Part shown: positions 15,819-17,377 of the stretch, in pieces
How the letters are laid out: every line of letters begins with the position of its first letter
Position numbering within the stretch: the first letter of the stretch is position 1
Origin: a bacterium
GTDB taxonomy: Bacteria; SM23-31; JAUVVT01
Length of the DNA stretch: 17,377 nt
Direction of reading: 5' to 3'
NCBI GenBank assembly: GCA_030616165.1
Contig: JAUWXV010000053.1
Coordinates: 1-17,377, forward strand
Program-made: the position numbers and the translations under genes
The notes under the pieces: model-generated
Database searches by the model: none
Seen by the model: only the letters and a program-made list of their open reading frames with translations
Told to the model about the DNA's origin: nothing

Positions 15819-15846
15819 ATTATAATATTAATTAATTAATATTCAA
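15819..15846 (-). promoter_or_regulatory. Predicted sigma-70-type promoter of the DUF2723 gene
   Basis: On the minus strand TTGAAT (15841-15846) is followed after 16 bases by a perfect TATAAT (15819-15824). Transcription would begin near 15812, about 100 bases before the preferred ATG. The -35 hexamer is the same as that proposed for the aldolase/SorE operon. Confidence 0.45.
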
Positions 15847-15978
15847 TTATGTTCCCATGAGGTGCACTGAAACTTTTAATAAATTAATTATTCTAAATAT
15901 TTTAAAAAAATAAAAACCAAATTAAGAATATTTCCCCGACCATATTCGACAATCGGGTGCTTTAAGAATTAAAAGTAG

Positions 15979-16011
15979 TTGTAATATTACTAAAAAATTT
16001 TTAGATTACAA
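15979..16011. repeat. Interrupted A/T palindrome
   Basis: Outer arms TTGTAAT (15979-15985) and ATTACAA (16005-16011) flank an inner perfect inverted repeat, CTAAAAA/TTTTTAG (15990-15996 and 15998-16004). Only four bases, ATTA, are unpaired on one side. It lies in the gene-free region left of the DnaA-box cluster. It could be a protein-binding dyad or a cruciform-prone site. A second, weaker hairpin (CCCGA 15935-15939 with TCGGG 15953-15957) lies just left of it. Neither has a terminator T-run. Confidence 0.4.
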
Positions 16012-16220
16012 TGAATATTTTCTCCTGCCATACAAATTCTTACAGTTTTAGTATGAATTTGTTTTATTGGCAATATTGGTGAGAATATAATATAGATATG
16101 TGAGTATAGCAGTCATACACATTTGGTTTAAATTTTAAAGTTTTTATTTTTTACTTGACTTTTTTTAACCATTAAATAATTTAAATTGATTTAAAAATGA
16201 TAAAATTATATGTTGATAAG

Positions 16221-16392
16221 ATGTGGATAAGTTTTTATAAAAAAATCCAACCATTGTAATTATTATACTTTCAATTTCCTGAATATTGAAATTTGTGTAC
16301 AAAATTGTGAATAAAATTTTTAATAGTTTGTTTATTCACCGTTTAGTTATATCTGATTAAATAATCAAAAATGTGGATAAGTTTTTATAAAA
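16221..16392 (+). repeat. Direct repeat of 22 bases containing the perfect DnaA boxes
   Basis: An identical 22-base sequence occurs at 16221-16242 and 16371-16392, 150 bases apart. It consists of the DnaA box followed by GTTTTTATAAAA. The conserved flank beyond the 9-base box suggests that more than the box itself is maintained, for example an adjacent unwinding or single-strand DnaA-binding sequence. Confidence 0.7.
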
Positions 16393-16603
16393 TTCATGTG
16401 GGAAAAATTTATCAAAATTTATTTTAGAAGATATTTGTTAATTTAGATAAGTTCTTGTTAAAAATATATTTTTAGCCTTTAAATACTCCAAAAACAGAAA
16501 ATACGTCAATCATAATAAGGTTTATCAACTTATAAATGTATAATCGAAAGTTTTGGTGGTGAAATTAATCTAAAAAACAAGATTAAGGGAAAAGTGCAAG
16601 TTG

Positions 16604-16609
16604 TATAAT
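16604..16609 (+). promoter_or_regulatory. Predicted -10 element of the signalling gene
   Basis: A perfect TATAAT (16604-16609) lies about 38 bases before the ATG at 16647, with no good -35 at 16-18 bases. The start itself is preceded by GAGGTG at good spacing (16635-16640). The promoter would sit at the right edge of the DnaA-box cluster and overlap its last weak box. Confidence 0.35.
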
Positions 16610-16646
16610 AAATTATCCAATTCCTAAATAATATGAGGTGTAATTT

Positions 16647-17377
16647 ATGGAAAAAGAGAGCATACTCATAGTTGAGGATGACAGGCAAGAGTTATCGAGT
16701 TTTGAAAAAACATTATCCAAAGAGGATTATAATATTACAGCAGTAGATAACATAGAAAAGGCTTTGAAATTGATAAAGGAGAATAAATATAATTTAATAC
16801 TGATAGATATAGTAATGAAAAGAATTAATGGAATACAAATTTTTGAGGAAACTAAAAAGATTTCTCCTGAAACAGAAGTAATTCTAATTTTAGAATATGG
16901 ATCAGCCGACATATCATTTAATATATTGAGAAAAGATGCCATTGACTTTATAGTTAAACCCTATGATAAAGATGAATTAAGAATAAGAATTAAACACGCA
17001 CTTGAAAAACAAAAATTGGGAAAGGAATCTTTGAAAGATGAAATATATAAAAAAATGTCAGAAACATTAGGAGCAATTGCCCACGAAATAAATAATCCGT
17101 TAACAGTAATACTCGGCAATGCTGAATTGCTGCTTTATGATTTATCAAATGACAATCCGATATATGAACAGATAAAAGCAATTGAATATTCTGCGGTAAG
17201 AATTGCTGAAATCACAGAAAAAATGAGGAAAGTGAGAGGAATTGAAATAAAAAAATATACAAAAGATTCAAAAATAATTGATATTCAAAAAAGCAGTAAA
17301 TTCGAAAAACCTGAAGAAAAAGCAGTTTTGATAGTCGATGATGAAGAATCAATAACAAGTCTATATTCAATGGTTCT
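16647..17377 (+). CDS. REC-HisKA-REC two-component signalling protein (3' end beyond window)
   Basis: The first 243 codons are open and run off the window. Residues 5-118 form a receiver domain: acidic Glu10-Asp11-Asp12, phospho-acceptor Asp54 in LILIDIVM, and Lys104 in VKPYD. The usual switch Thr/Ser is replaced by Leu (ILILEYGS, Leu82). Residues about 135-198 form a HisKA dimerisation/phosphotransfer domain with the H-box AIAHEINNPLTVILGNAELL and phosphorylatable His146. A second receiver starts at about 224 (VLIVDDEES, Asp231-Asp232) only ~25 residues later. There is no room for the HATPase_c ATP-binding domain of a normal kinase between HisKA and REC2. It therefore looks like a phosphorelay hub, or it gains a catalytic domain after the window end. 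ATG is preceded by GAGGTG. It is the only rightward gene here. Confidence 0.85.
   Translation, partial: MEKESILIVEDDRQELSSFEKTLSKEDYNITAVDNIEKALKLIKENKYNLILIDIVMKRINGIQIFEETKKISPETEVILILEYGSADISFNILRKDAIDFIVKPYDKDELRIRIKHALEKQKLGKESLKDEIYKKMSETLGAIAHEINNPLTVILGNAELLLYDLSNDNPIYEQIKAIEYSAVRIAEITEKMRKVRGIEIKKYTKDSKIIDIQKSSKFEKPEEKAVLIVDDEESITSLYSMV

Larger units (their letters stand above)
16211..16621. other. DnaA-box cluster in AT-rich DNA, candidate replication origin (oriC)
   Basis: Two perfect DnaA boxes, TGTGGATAA, are at 16222-16230 and 16372-16380. Near-matches on the same strand are TGTTGATAA (16211-16219) and TGTGAATAA (16306-16314). On the opposite strand are TTATTCACC (16332-16340), TTATCAACT (16522-16530) and TTATCCAAT (16613-16621). 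The first two boxes are 11 bases apart, one helical turn. The DNA is extremely AT-rich, as needed for unwinding. All seven genes to the left read leftward and the gene to the right reads rightward, so everything is co-oriented with forks leaving this site. No dnaA, dnaN, rpmH or gidA is visible. Alternative: a DnaA-regulated promoter region of the signalling gene. Confidence 0.55.

Noticed and set aside
16200-16650. CRISPR array or plasmid iterons in the repeat-bearing AT-rich region
   Set aside because: There are only two identical copies 150 bases apart, with no regular spacer lengths, cas gene or rep gene. The repeats centre on DnaA boxes.
16727-17181. Minus-strand open frames opposite the signalling gene
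   Set aside because: The + strand frame encodes clear receiver and HisKA motifs across the whole stretch, so these are antisense shadows.

Overview
The window is low-GC DNA (very AT-rich between genes) from a bacterium. It looks like a Gram-negative, uncultured-type lineage near the FCB group or an allied candidate phylum. The clues are a DUF2723-type membrane protein, a bacterial myo-inositol-1-phosphate synthase, a secreted GH20 enzyme, and several dispersed hairpin repeats of the kind common in metagenome-derived candidate-phylum genomes. The taxonomic guess is inference only. No rRNA, tRNA, CRISPR array, insertion sequence or phage gene was recognised.

Layout, left to right. Seven genes from 296 to 15713 all read leftward. 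In transcription order (right to left) they are: a DUF2723 multi-pass membrane protein (13638-15713); a LacI-family repressor (12513-13538); about 1 kb without genes that carries two structured repeats; a fused E1 alpha-beta 2-oxo acid dehydrogenase (9213-11495); an inositol-phosphate synthase (7697-9013) closed by a clear intrinsic terminator; a tight three-gene operon (2979-7517); and a secreted GH20 hexosaminidase (296-2656). The operon encodes a class II aldolase fused to a sorbitol-6-phosphate-dehydrogenase-like SDR, a SorE-like L-sorbose-1-phosphate reductase, and a sugar-isomerase-like TIM barrel. After an 870-base AT-rich gap the only rightward gene, a REC-HisKA-REC signalling protein, starts at 16647 and runs off the window.

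How the genes may work together. The operon, the synthase and the E1 all act on phosphorylated sugars, polyols or 2-oxo acids. SorE-type and SrlD-type enzymes together interconvert a ketose 1-phosphate, a hexitol 6-phosphate and fructose 6-phosphate. The aldolase and TIM-barrel proteins suggest isomerisation and C-C cleavage of a ketose phosphate. GH20 could release amino sugars outside the cytoplasm, and the LacI protein is the obvious candidate regulator. No transporter, kinase, E2 or E3 is present, so the true substrate cannot be read from this window.

The most notable non-coding region is 16211-16621. It holds two perfect DnaA boxes and several near-matches in very AT-rich DNA, exactly where the coding strand switches from leftward to rightward. 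That makes it a candidate replication origin, although no dnaA or dnaN gene is visible.
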